In this document: positions 34,692-46,648 of the stretch, piece by piece
Layout: each line of letters begins with the position of its first letter
How positions within the stretch are numbered: the first letter of the stretch is position 1
DNA from: Arthrobotrys musiformis
Lineage: Eukaryota; Ascomycota; Orbiliomycetes; Orbiliales; Orbiliaceae
Reading direction: 5' to 3'
NCBI GenBank assembly: GCA_036971715.1
Contig: JAVHJL010000005.1
Span: forward strand, 2,108,001-2,172,000
Length of the DNA stretch: 64,000 bases
The notes under the pieces: model-generated
Database searches by the model: none
Told to the model about the DNA's origin: nothing
The model's input: the letters and a program-made list of their open reading frames with translations, nothing else
Made by a program: the position numbers and the translations under genes

Positions 34692-35987
34692 TCATTTATT
34701 CTGCTCATCAACCGGCCCGTCCGTTCGATCGACTGGATTATTGTTCGGAGTAAAGTCATTGCCTCCTTGGGCTTTACTTGCACTCGTAGTTCCATCAAAC
34801 TCAAGGGCGGTAGCTTCGTCAGGCTGATCCTCCTCCCCGTCGTCTCTTTTTTTCCTCAAAAACCGGCTTGATCCCTGTAGCTGCCCGATATCCCAAGCAA
34901 AGTCGTTGCGTACAGCCGCGAGAGTATCCTCCAGATCCCATCCCATGCCACTTTCTGGACCTTCAAGGTGGTATGGCTTTTTAGTTCTAGCGGTAAGTGC
35001 CCTAAGAAAGCTTTCGCCGTTCCTCAACTCTTCGAGATCTCGGGATCCCCCCTTCCGTCTTGGTAAAGTTGCCCCACCCCCGAACAGACCTTTCTGTATG
35101 GCGGTTAGCTCACGGCCCGCTGGCCCCCTCAAGTACTTCCCTTTTCCATACCCATAATGCAGCCTGCCGGTGCGTTGGCCTTTCATTGGGTCACCGCCAT
35201 AGAATAAAAACTCTTTACACATGCACTCTAATGATGCAAATCAAATTGCGTAAGAGAAAATAGAAATATTAGCCGCCCGAGAATAAAATATAAGTATTTT
35301 ATGGATTTTTGTCATACGGTACCACAGCATGCATTTCAATGCGAAGTCATCAGTCGGGCATTCACTGTCCTCATCTCCTCTTTCTAAGGCAAATCTGACG
35401 CCGTCCCGATCAGCCCGGCCGTCTCGGTCTATTCCAGCCAAGCAATGGCACTCCTGGCATTTCGCCGCCTTTGCCCAGAAAAATTCTAGTATCTGCTCTA
35501 TGTTGCGCGAGGAGACGAATTCTGCCCAATTTGGATAATGAGATATGCGCCCCATACGTACGAAACCCAGATAATCCATCGCTTCATAGTCAGCGGGAGA
35601 TAGTGTCATTAAGTATTGCGGGCTTTGGCACTCCACTATCATGTCGGCTATATAGAATCCACCTGGCAAATTCACCGGCCTTTCCAAACCCGCGCGTTTC
35701 TCTGTTTGGAGGTCGATGGAAGAGTTTAGGGGAAGAGTTCCATTGATTGCTGGAATTTCGGCGATTTTGGACGAATTGTAGTATTGTGCCTGGCCATCGT
35801 GATCGTCCGAATTGCTTGGTTGTGCATCGGGTTTGGCTAAAGATTTTGCTTGATTTTTTGAAGGTGCTGATGCTTTGGGAACCTCAAAGATTTCTACGGG
35901 TTTTGCTGCCGCTAGGTATAAAATCTGGAGAGCTGAGATTACCACCAAGGCCCTAGCCACAGCCGGGAGTTTGATAGATAAACCCAT
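34692..35987 (-). CDS. Secreted eight-cysteine preproprotein, copy B
   Basis: Two exons, 35987-35318 (donor GTATGA) and 35227-34692, join in phase 1 to give 401 residues. A signal peptide (about 1-28, ALVVISALQILYLAAA) is followed by a Ser/Lys/Pro-rich pro-like region with possible N-glycosylation sites (NSS, NGT) that ends at the dibasic QTEKR. The conserved part starts at FYIADMIVEC. It has C-x2-C-x-C (KCQECHC), C-x8-C-x5-C-x-C (ending CMCKEF), then RTGR, GKGKYLRG and TKKPYHLEGP. A second basic site (RKKR) precedes an acidic tail that ends at Lys401. The intron sits at the same position and phase as in copy A, between the Tyr and the next Cys. The architecture looks like a Kex2-processed secreted protein. 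I do not recognise the family and assign no function. Confidence 0.8.
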
Positions 35988-38900
35988 TTCCCAATTACAA
36001 ATAATGTATCAGCGGGGAACGATATCAAGGAACTCGCAGACAAAACAATAGAATCCAGAAATTAGCCTTTTGAAAAATATTACCCTGCCTTAGCAATCGC
36101 GAACGGGCTCTTAGGATACAGATAAGGATATATATAAATGTCGCCCTAATGATCGCGTATGTATATATGTAGTCGCTATTTCCCCTGATATGCAAGCGAC
36201 CTGGAAAGCTAGCTCCTTCTAGGTTACCGAATTACGTAATTTGTACCGGGGAACGATAACAGGAATAATACTATTGCGTTCGTGGATGTCAGCTTCGATT
36301 GATCGAGCTTCATTCAAACAGCTATGAAAGGATTCGTGAGTTCGCTCAACCAATTGGCTAGAAGGGCGGAGTTAGATATTGATCGCTCATGAGCTCTCCA
36401 GAAAAGGGTCTCTCGAGCAGTCATAAGACTCGAGTAATTAGCTACTGAGTTCTTTGGTCATTGCGCCGCTTATCTTTGTTGATATGAATATGAGTGCAAA
36501 CTGTTATGCAAATACCCAAGCATTCCTACAACATTATACGAAGCTGCGCGAAAATGCCCAGCAATCAAATGCAGTTACATATCACGTATACAGCTGTGAT
36601 AGTTTTGAAGCCGAAGGAATGTTTAATTGGGTGCTCTCCTGTAAGACCAAGCGTTTGGATACGGCGAAGGCCTATGGAATTCGAAAATAAAGAAATGAAA
36701 GGGAAATTCGAGGGCGAAGTGAAAAAATCCAGCCATGTTTGAAATGGAGATCCAACGCCACGAACTTACCCCAACAATTTCTCTAACTTAACCTATCATC
36801 TAGGTGGGTTAGGTACGAGATAATCTTTTATCAACTGTTACCCGTAATGATGAACTTGGTCTCGTGTTGAGACATGACAATGCAAAGAGAGAAGTTGTAA
36901 ACCTGACAATTGTTGGATTTCTCTATATATTGTAGTTGTTGTTGACTACATTGGTGGCGAGACTGCGGCATGTATACGTACATAGGCTACGTTGGCTGTA
37001 ATCAGAGATGAGAAACGACCGCTACGTGCGCAATTAAAATTCTAGCTTGTAGGCACCTGATTTGTTGGGCGGCTAAGCCGGCAGGGAGCTCAAGGTCTAT
37101 AGACTGGCCTCTCGACTAATCTGGGGACATTCGAGTTGAAACTGCATATCAAAGCTCCTATATCCTTATACAGCCCCCCCTCCGTTTCGTAATTGAATTC
37201 TAGCCCTGAATCCAATTGTATTAGAAGCTGATTGTTGTGGGGCGCATGCAATTGTTATGTGTTTCCTTCCAGGCCCAAATCCATGGACGTTCAGAATATA
37301 CCGGCAAGTTATAGTCGATATGGGCTGGTATATATTGAAGCAGGTATAGAGACGTTATTCGCGGCACAGTGGTTTCAGAATCGTGGCACATGGTCATCTT
37401 GCTGACGGGTGCAACGGTGCACTCGAAGTCGACTGGTCAGTGCGCTGGTACGTATCAGACATGCTGCTTGAGCGTCAGTGATCTATAGATCTATAGCATT
37501 CATGTTAACGTTACATTTGCATTTCAAAATTCCTGTGCTGCAGGCCTAGGGCGATTTATCCTTCGAAGGTCTGAATAAGTTTTGCTAACAACGAGACTGG
37601 TTAATTGGTTGTCCCGTACCTAGATCTCGCGGGGCGTGCAATAGGTAAGACCGAACGGCCGATAGACGCCTCTAGTGGCCTATTTGGTTGAAATTTACGC
37701 ACAGACAACTGGCATGATCGATATGTCGCTAGATTATACTTTGGCTTGTGTAACCAGACAGGCTACCTTACCTGGTACACTGGGTATTATTGACAAGGGA
37801 GCATCTCCGTTACCCGTTTAGGAAGCTCGTTATTAGAGGCTGTATTAGTCTGGGGAGGCCGTATTCCAACTTTGAATGATATCTATTGGTACGATTGCAT
37901 GGTTATGGTATTAATATATTTCGTCTGACAGGATATATCACTATCGATAGCGAGCCCCACAGTTATCAAGTATGTTTAGAACACACGCTATTGGTCTTTC
38001 TGTAAGGTTTATCTGACATTAGGCGGCCTCAAGCCAAGGATATACATTTATTACATATATTATATTCTCGATGAGCAAGCTCTATGGCCTTAAGGTCTGG
38101 GTTGGAGACAAGCTCCGCGGTTGCGATATATCCAACATTCAAACTATCTGGGCATTCCCGCGCACCTGCATTATCGTAGGGCATCGGATATCTACCAATA
38201 AAAGAGGTCGTAATCGATGTTTTACCAAAGACGCAACCCGTTGATGGGAATATTCACATTAGGACTCGTACGCACCCACGTTCAAAATTGGCGACATTGC
38301 CTACATGGCCTTTCCAAAACATCTCTCAACCAACCCAGAGTCAGTCACTTGACACTGGTTTTCATCAATTGGGCAGATCCATAGAAACGACCGGGGCTTT
38401 GGCGATGGACTTTTACAAAGGATAGTTTCGGACAATAAACAATCTCGATATGCTGGCCTAAATACCAGCCTTGCAAGGATAGGGCCCATAGGAATCCGCT
38501 TTTATCATGCTACCGCTTAACGTTGACTCCATCAGCACATGTGGGTCAAGGTGTGTTTTTGAGCTAGGCCTACAGGTTAAACAGGAATTTTCACTTACGA
38601 GAAACCGTACTTCATGTGGTCTCTGGAGTATCTCTTGTAAGTGACGTTATAGTGCAGAATACCCTGAAAGAAGGCTCAGGCTTAAGGGCGAGGGAATTAT
38701 CAAAATAGTACTTGGCAGTTGAGCGCAACTAATACAAGTGGCGAGGGTAAAGTATTGCGGGATGATGCGCTAGACTAGGATCTAGACTCAACCGGCCACA
38801 TTTTTTTGTAAGTGATAACTGAAAGTTGTCAGCTACATTACGATGTTCTTCAGTGCTCGTTCCAGTGTCTATTAAACGGTTCATATTTCTGTATTATTTT

Positions 38901-39758
38901 ACCGCTAGCATGTGATGTTTGGTTCTAAGAATTCTTTCGGGATTATTTAGTAAGTAATGTAAAGGATTTGAAAGCTTCCTAAATACCTAGTATAACGTTA
39001 TGTAATATTAGGTAAGTTTGAGTACTAGTATTTGCATATAGACTTAAGGGTTAGGTGGCGTGGACGTCGCTTCGGCTCCCTCGTGGCCGAAGAGAAGTGG
39101 AGTTACTGGTTTGGATTGGACGGAAGAATGGCAAGAGCCCTGTGGGATTGACCAGGCTTTGAGGAAGGAGAGAAAAATTAGCACGTTTTCGTTGTTGAAT
39201 TGAGCCTCAAATGACTCTACTCCTGAACGAGCTCTCGTCAAATCCTGCAGTGCATGCCATAACCCGATCTAATTCAAATTTACGTGAGATCTTGCTTCGC
39301 AAAAACAAGTCTTGTAGGATTTGGTGCTATAAATCTTTGATTCGTATTTTAAAAAGTGATTTTGGAAAGAACCAGAGTGTATATTTGGAATGGTCATGAT
39401 TGATTCATGTGAATTATACGGGTTTGCCTTCGGGGGTTGTTCAGTAATCCGCCGTATGGATGTGGCTAGGCCGCCACAAGTCTCTTCGTAGGAAAAGGAA
39501 ATAAGGAAGAACAGAAGAAGAAAAATCCAATCCCAAAGATGGGAGAGGCAAGGTATGTGCCTGTCCGCTGTAACACTACGCCGACAGAATACTATGTACA
39601 GAATCAAGAGCACATGACAAGAACAGGGGAATAAGTAGCATCGCGTCTCCAGGAGTATCACCGTAATATAGCAATCAATAGATAAAACAATCAAGCAGGG
39701 GAACCAAAATATCAAAAAAGAAAATGCCCAACGCCCGTCGTCGCCGATTCCCAATGCA
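35988..39758. other. Gene-poor stretch
   Basis: 3.8 kb without a supportable gene. It is AT-rich with many stop codons in all frames. There is no transposase, reverse transcriptase or long terminal repeat that I can recognise. Confidence 0.5.
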
Positions 39759-40565
39759 TCACCGCCTAAATTGATGTTCGTCCAGTTTTTGTACCCAATC
39801 TCTATAGTCGTAACGTGGCTGTTCCGGTGCATCGGAGAGGACATTGTCAATGGACATTATATCGGTTATTTGTGATCTTGACCGAGATGATGCCTCAAGA
39901 CTATTCGCACTCTGGTTGGATACGCTCGAAGGTGAAGGGTAGTTGGCTTGGCCTGTTGGACTCGAAGCTACGGTTGGATTGAGGCTCGGAAAATATAAAG
40001 AGCTGGCCAGTGCACGACCAGCTGCCGACTGTGTGAATGGTGGAGAGCAAGCTCGATTCCGTTTCACGCAGCGATCACATCGATCCGGCCATTGCCGGTC
40101 AATAGGTAAGCACTAGAACGGTAGAGTCAGCATTGTGAAACGCAGACATTTTTTAATTTATTTTTTAAAAATAATTTTGTAATTTTTGTTGGCGGGGGAG
40201 GTTGGGTATCGACATACCACTTGGTGATGCTTCCTGCAGGCGTCGCACCGATGACGATTCAGCACCCGTCTGGTGCTTTCCGCCTGCGACGGTTGGGTAG
40301 CGGCGCATATGTAGCCATATTTGGCACAGCGCTCGCAAATCTCCGGTTCGCCTTTGGGAGTCTCCCGTAGGCACTGCCAAACACCGCCGAGTTAGAATAT
40401 TTACAAGTCTTTGCCAAAGAGACAGTTCCTCGGGCCGGCAGAACCGCGTATGTTTCAGCGGGGTCTGGCTGAGGCGTCGGATTGTCGGGCACAGATGTAT
40501 CGCACCTTCTTCTTGTCCCGTCGACAATAAAAACAAGTCCCCTCGTCCTTTACACCTCTCGGCAT
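39759..40565 (-). CDS. Protein with two tandem Zn(II)2Cys6 clusters
   Basis: Three exons, 40565-40506, 40373-40218 and 40112-39759, all phase 0, give 189 residues. Cluster 1 has Cys at 11, 14, 21, 33, 36 and 43 (C-x2-C-x6-C-x11-C-x2-C-x6-C). Cluster 2 has Cys at 63, 66, 73, 84, 87 and 94 (same pattern with x10). Both have the basic residues expected between the second and third Cys (RRDKKK; RKHHQV). Each intron lies immediately before the third Cys of its cluster, so the second unit looks like a duplication of the first, intron included. After residue 95 only a Ser/Pro/Asn-rich tail remains. There is no fungal_trans domain and no obvious dimerising coiled coil. Zn2Cys6 proteins normally bind DNA through one cluster and are several hundred residues long. 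A DNA-binding regulator is the likely role. The ATG at 40565 is ten codons before the first Cys; an additional upstream exon cannot be excluded. Confidence 0.8.
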
Positions 40566-43500
40566 GGATATGGTCTGGTTGTCGGATTTTATCCAATTTC
40601 GTGCCTGGATTCGCCCCGTTCTGTTCTCGAAATCATAACCGGTCTATTGATGCCTGTGTCGTCGTCGCCAGCCCAAACTCGTTGAAGGATCCTCGATGGT
40701 TCGTAAGTGTCGAACTAGAATTTTTAGGTTGCAAAGTTCACGGGAGTTCAAGGGATTAAATATTATTTTCTCGGTTGTTTGTTGAATCGGGCCATTCAAA
40801 GGCGGAATGTTGTCTTGGCACGATGTTACCTTACTGGCCTTAGCACCGAACGAGCCCATGGCCATGGATGGGCCGGGCTTGGGCTTGGGCTTGGGTGGAA
40901 TAGGCCTACGGCCACTAACTAACGGCCATGGAGCAGTCGGACATCGGTTTCGCCATTCCCGAACGCGGTTCCCGATGGGCGAGAGGGAATAGCACAGAGG
41001 AACCGGCCCAGGAGATGGGAGGTCTGCACATGGGTTATTGGTTACGACCGGGGTACGTATACTGTTCATCCATCACGATATCGTACTCACTCAACCTTGA
41101 CGATATTCTGATATCTTCTTTTGATATACGGAGTACTAATGTAAGCTAACTAGGTAGGGGGATGTATCGTGACTGCTGCTTCGGTAGTGACTACATTTTG
41201 CCAGGCCAATTCCCAGCCCTGCTCAAGTGCAAGTGCAATTGCAAGTGGGGCGTTTCATAAAACGACAAAAATATGACCTTAACTTGGGCATAATATGCCA
41301 TTTCAGCCTTAGCTGCACAGGTGCATAGACGCGCACTGAGGGGTATGCCTCATATCGAAATCAAAAGACACAGACCGCGTGCACATACATACGTCGGCGT
41401 TTTCGCTATCCGGGGAAATATCAACATCGAGCATGGGAAGCCTAGCCACCTAGTCTCAGGATACACTCCTGAAAGTGGGAGTATTTTGGAGGTTTAACGT
41501 TTGCAAAGCGAGCCAGCCCACCATTAGTATCCCACCACCACAGCCATGCATCACGTCAAAATCTCAAAAGATCGATCCTAGTCCGTCCACATTCAGCCGT
41601 CCAGATCCAAGTTTAGGCTCCGCCACAATCTGGTCCTCAGGCCCTATCGCGATTCGGATTCCAGCGAGGAATGACAAATTGATGCTGCACAGTCCTTGCA
41701 CCTGCGGAAATGTTCCCATAGATCGAGCTTAGTCACGGCGAGATTAAGTCGCACACGACCCAGGAGAGACGCCTGCCGCTTCGTCGTCGCAAAGCCAAAG
41801 CGATCCAAAAGAGTAAAGAGTCCCTAGATTAGCTAAACACATATCCTCTTCGCTTCTTGCGAGGGGGCTGTGAGGCATCAATTGGTCCATTCGCTGGATT
41901 CGCTATCCCGCCTTGGCATTTATAATCTTTCATGCGTTTTTGAGTCCAAAGAGCCTAGCTTCTGGAGCCACGCACTCATGTCAAAGAATTCTATGGGGAA
42001 GACTGTTCCTGAAGCATCCCTGTTTTTGGCTTCCAGATGTCTTCGAAGCCCACTATCCCGCCCCCAACTATCGCCGGTCTGATTGGGAATCGATATCCGG
42101 GGTCGAGGCTTTATGATATGTCTTGAGATTAATATTCAGGTACCATGTACAAAAAAAGTGTACCATCCCGTCTCATGCATATCTGCGCATGTGTTGCTCA
42201 GCCTCGTTCGAATTCAAGGCGTTTCGGCCACGCGCAACCGATCTGTGGAATGTGTCGTTAGATCCCATTCTACTCTTCAGGGGTGGTATACTACCGGTAT
42301 CGCCATTGGCGACAGTCAGCTCATACAGGAGTTTGTGGCTGGGATTCCCTTCAGTATTGTAATCGATGGCACACAGTTCAGGCCCGCCAGATCGGTACGC
42401 CATTCTCAACACTTTTGTTAGTCAGACCTGGGTCCGGAACTCGCGATTGATTACAAACAGCCTCGATATACTGACTGGGCCCAGTAAGTCGAGAAGCTTC
42501 TCAGCCAGTTCCAGCTGATAATACGTATACATTGTCAGCGCTCTCAATATAATATCCTCGATGACTGCATCAAGCACCATCGATTCGCCCAAAAACAGCC
42601 ATAGGGTACAGATATTTGTGCCTCGGGAACTTGTGATTATCATTACAGACATTATCGGTTTTCTATGCGAGCTGGTATCGCGAAATTCGCTTAGAAGTCG
42701 ACACACCCCATAAATATGCATCCCGCCCGTTAAGTCTAATTTTATACATCTGCTTCGCCCCTTCTCTGTGCGTTGCGGCGGGATACATATGCCAGATCCC
42801 GCTTAGTCAGTGTATTTGGCGCAAAAGTCCCCTGGGTACTCCAGAATACTACTTGCAATTGGGCAAGTTGTTCCTTTGAGGTGTTCATGCATATGGATAC
42901 CACTTTGAATAGCCAGACAAGCATTTAGAGGTCTTCCGTACTCTATATTTGTAATTTAATACCTGAACTACGGCTTTTGAGCGTCGGTAAAAGGTATTGT
43001 ATTATCATTTTATGCTCCCTCTAGCTATATTCGAACTTAAGGCCGTGTGATGAAGCTCAATTAGAGCCTCCGCATCGATATCTCCCAACTTGCTTGCTCC
43101 GAACAGTTATCGACGCTGGTGATGCTTTGATTGGGCTAGAGATATGTTACGATAACTTGGTTCACATTGCTGATTGTCGTGGTGGGGACTACGTACTGCT
43201 CCCTTGTGAGATCAGATCAAATTGTGCCTTAGCAGGCAGATTTAGGAGTTCAACGAGAATTCGAGAACCGAACCACACACGGCAGTATCACACATAACGC
43301 TATCGTATTATAGCTTATGTGATTCATGCATGGAAAAGTCCAGGAACGTCGAGACACGGGAGAGCGGCTACTATAGAGCGAATGTCCCCACATCCTTGGT
43401 TTCCATTCGGAGTGCACCCTTATCGATTATCAGAGCCATTCTAAGCTGATATTTCACGAAATTAAAACGAACGTTCGGTTTTCCAATGGCGACACCGGGT

Positions 43501-46500
43501 TTGATCTTCTGATAAACCTCACCGGATCAGAAATTCTACACAGGAGCTTATTCTGACCGGAACAGGCGATAAATTTACCCGATACTCTCAGCCTTGAGAG
43601 GATGGGCTGATATTTCAGCCCAATTACACTCGGTAACGAGAAACCGGTACGGCTGGCTATATTTTTAACAGATTTCGCATATTCGCACACAGGAACAACG
43701 ATGCTCCGTGAATCCTCTTGATCAAATAGAATACAGGGGATCTTCCCATGGGATTCTTTATTTTTGAAGAGTATGTACCTTCGGTTTCCTGATGAGTAAT
43801 GCCCTTACCGACCCCGTAACTGCCTATGATTCAAGGTTGATTATAGTTGAGTCAGCTTTGAGGTTTGAAGTCCAATAGCTTGTAGTGGTGAAATAGCACA
43901 TTGCGAACGGGATATTGCCTTTTTGATTACTTTGATGTCCTAAGTCTCTGCCGCTCCCCTGCATGCCGCACTCAACGGACCTTATTGCGAACCTGCTATC
44001 GATAAGCAATAACCTTACTTCCGACACTGCTAAAACGGCGACTTTCCTTGACTCATAAATAGCAATTTCGGAATTCAGAGGTAGTTTCATAAGTATACTC
44101 TTCCTATTGACTTTACTTTATGGAAAAGGAATTCCGACACCCATGCATCTACATGTGGAGTATGCATTTACATCTGTGCCTGGCTTTATCCACTTTTTTT
44201 CCTTTTTTTACCACTTCATTTTTGTCCTTTGTTCTAGGGCTAGTGTTCGACGGCGTTAATCACGCTTCATATGACCATAAACGTATTTGGAATCCTTTGT
44301 TGTGGGGAATGCGCTTGAGGGATTATGTTTCTATCTTGGGCAGCCGTACCCATGGAGCCCCCCGGGGGGCCGGAACTCTAACTACCGGGAACTAATATCC
44401 AGGGGTTGATACGGAGTATAACACCGTACGGAGAATCATCCTGCAGCAATGACCCGACCAATAACTCAGTTGCGCATGTCGCACATCGGTCAACATGATT
44501 GCACTTCGAATAGTCAGACGGGATCTCTTCAAGGGCTTGTGACGAGTATAATGATCCTCGATACCACACCAACAACCTAGGTTCTGGACTAGAAACAAGT
44601 TAACATCATATTTGTCGTCCTGTATGAGTTCCGTTTAACCTCAACAAATGCAATTGATCAAAGGAATGTTAAAGATCAGAAAGTCCTGATGTGTCTTAGA
44701 ACTCGTGCCCCTTGCGCAACTGCAGTTTTGGCACCTGCCCCGAACGGTAAGTATCCAAATTTCACAGGCCCAAATAACTATCAATTTAGGCGATGGTATA
44801 AACTTTTCTCTTTGCGCAACAGACTTTTGCGTCGGAAAGCGCTGCAACTGTTCACAATACTCGTAGAGGGTGTCAAATGGTCGGCGGGAAGGTAAGCTTA
44901 CTATTATTTCGCCAATAGGGCGGGGGGGGGGTGAGATGCAAGTCGGTTTAACCGGATATGCTCTCCACATTTCCGTATCAAATACCTGGTAGCAATTCGG
45001 ATATAAGATATCAAGCTACGCGGAATCTGATTTGAACGGTATATCATCATGCCTCTAGAGATTACGTGCGTGCCGTGTTACCGCTAACCTCGGACCCAAC
45101 GCTTTATATTTGAATGTAGGTTCACGACCTGTAAGCACATGCACACAGCAATATCGACTTAATTGAACTATTAGTAATTAAGCCACAGCTCGAATCGTTA
45201 CGGCCAATCAGCGGCCCCACCAGGAACCGTTTTGAGCCCCGCGAACGGGAGATGCTTACGTTAGACACTTCGTTCATCTTAGGTACCGCATATCGAGTAT
45301 CGGTACTTTCTCAAACATCCTAGCCATTGACGGCCGAAATTTTATCATGTATCAATCCACAGCAATGTAGTACACATATATCCCTCCCTGAAAGCCCGTA
45401 TCTTCCTAGTCTCGAAGCCGGACGGTGTATTTGGTATCTTCCCATGCAAATCGGCATTTCCGATCCCGCCATTTGGTGCAGGGTGTATCACCTCTATCTT
45501 TGAGAATAGTAAGCTCGAATCTCATTTCACCAGACTACCCCTAGATAGATTAAAAGGACCGCCGCAGGCAACGCGGACTCGTTTATGGCCAGGGCCTTTC
45601 AGGACAATTGTCGATAACTGCTCTCTACGGGACATGCCGGCCAGGGGAACCAGTTAAACCAATTCCGTACAGAACGGCTAGGGTGCCTGAATCTTTCGGG
45701 GAGCCTTATAAGGCGAAAACTATTACCAAGGGGTCCAGCCTTCGAGTTCGGCTGGGTCTAGTTTACGAACCAACCAGCCTCCAGCTCCCGAAAGAAAGCA
45801 GCATCCAGCTCTTGAAAATGCAAGTACCACCGCGCAATAGATACTGTTAGCCTTATCGGAGATCCTTTGAAAGTAAATATCATGGACTAGGTTCTATATA
45901 TAGATTTACCCTGACTGCGAGCAACCGCACTGCGCAAGTCGCCCCTCAATTGCAATTGGCGGATTTTGTGTTGTGGATGTGTTAGATTTGACGGGTAGGT
46001 ACTATGCGGATGACCAGCGTGAAGCTTCACATTACAAATTTTAATGTTGATTACCGGGGTCTCCACTTATAATACGGCTATGAATTAACGGGAGTCTCAT
46101 TCTATGGATCTGGGCAAGAGTACCTATTATTATGAGTTTTGTGGGCACTATATTCAACTTTCTATCCACAATTTACGAATATTTTGAGTCCAGCTTTCAC
46201 TTCGACTTTTGTCTTCGCAGCAATGTTAACTATTTTTATTGAGGAGTTCCGGAGTTAACCATATCTACATAGCTAAACATCTACACGTCTAGCGAGTTAG
46301 ATATAGAGCATGCAATATCTACCGCGACCTTCGGGCAATATTAAAAGGGTAAAACGAGAGTACTATATGTAGAGGTTCGAAGGAACTCAAAGGCTCCCTC
46401 GCGGTGTTTTCCCATGTGAAGAGCATTCTAAGTCGAGAAAAGCCAATAAGACCCGGGTATCAAACAGACGGCGGAAAACAACGAGGAATATATGGACGCC

Positions 46501-46648
46501 CAAAGCAAATTATTAACAATGGAGCCTTGTTTATCATCAAGGGATATCCATTTCGCAATTTCAAGAAGTCTTATATCATATTCGGGGCTGGGTCTCCTGT
46601 CGCTTTCGTGTGTGATGAGGACTTTGGGGCTAGGTACCAACATAACCG
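40566..46648. other. Six-kilobase gene desert
   Basis: No gene is supportable on either strand. Short frames near 40644-41069 (-), 42083-42721 (both strands) and 44120-44395 (+) lack homology I recognise and lack splice partners. GGGCTT repeats occur at about 40873-40893 and a ten-base G run near 44923. It may hold decayed repeats, but none is intact enough to name. Confidence 0.5.

Noticed and set aside
39269..39850. Minus-strand frame of 193 codons with hydrophobic stretches
   Set aside because: It overlaps the end of the double zinc-cluster gene in another frame and continues into its 3' region. No family is recognised.
40644..41069. Minus-strand frame upstream of the zinc-cluster gene that could be a first exon
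   Set aside because: No donor-acceptor pair was found that joins it cleanly to the Met-containing exon at 40565; the composition is Pro-rich but uninformative.
42083..42721. Opposing open frames suggesting a decayed gene
   Set aside because: Neither strand gives a recognisable product, and they overlap each other; kept only as part of the gene desert.
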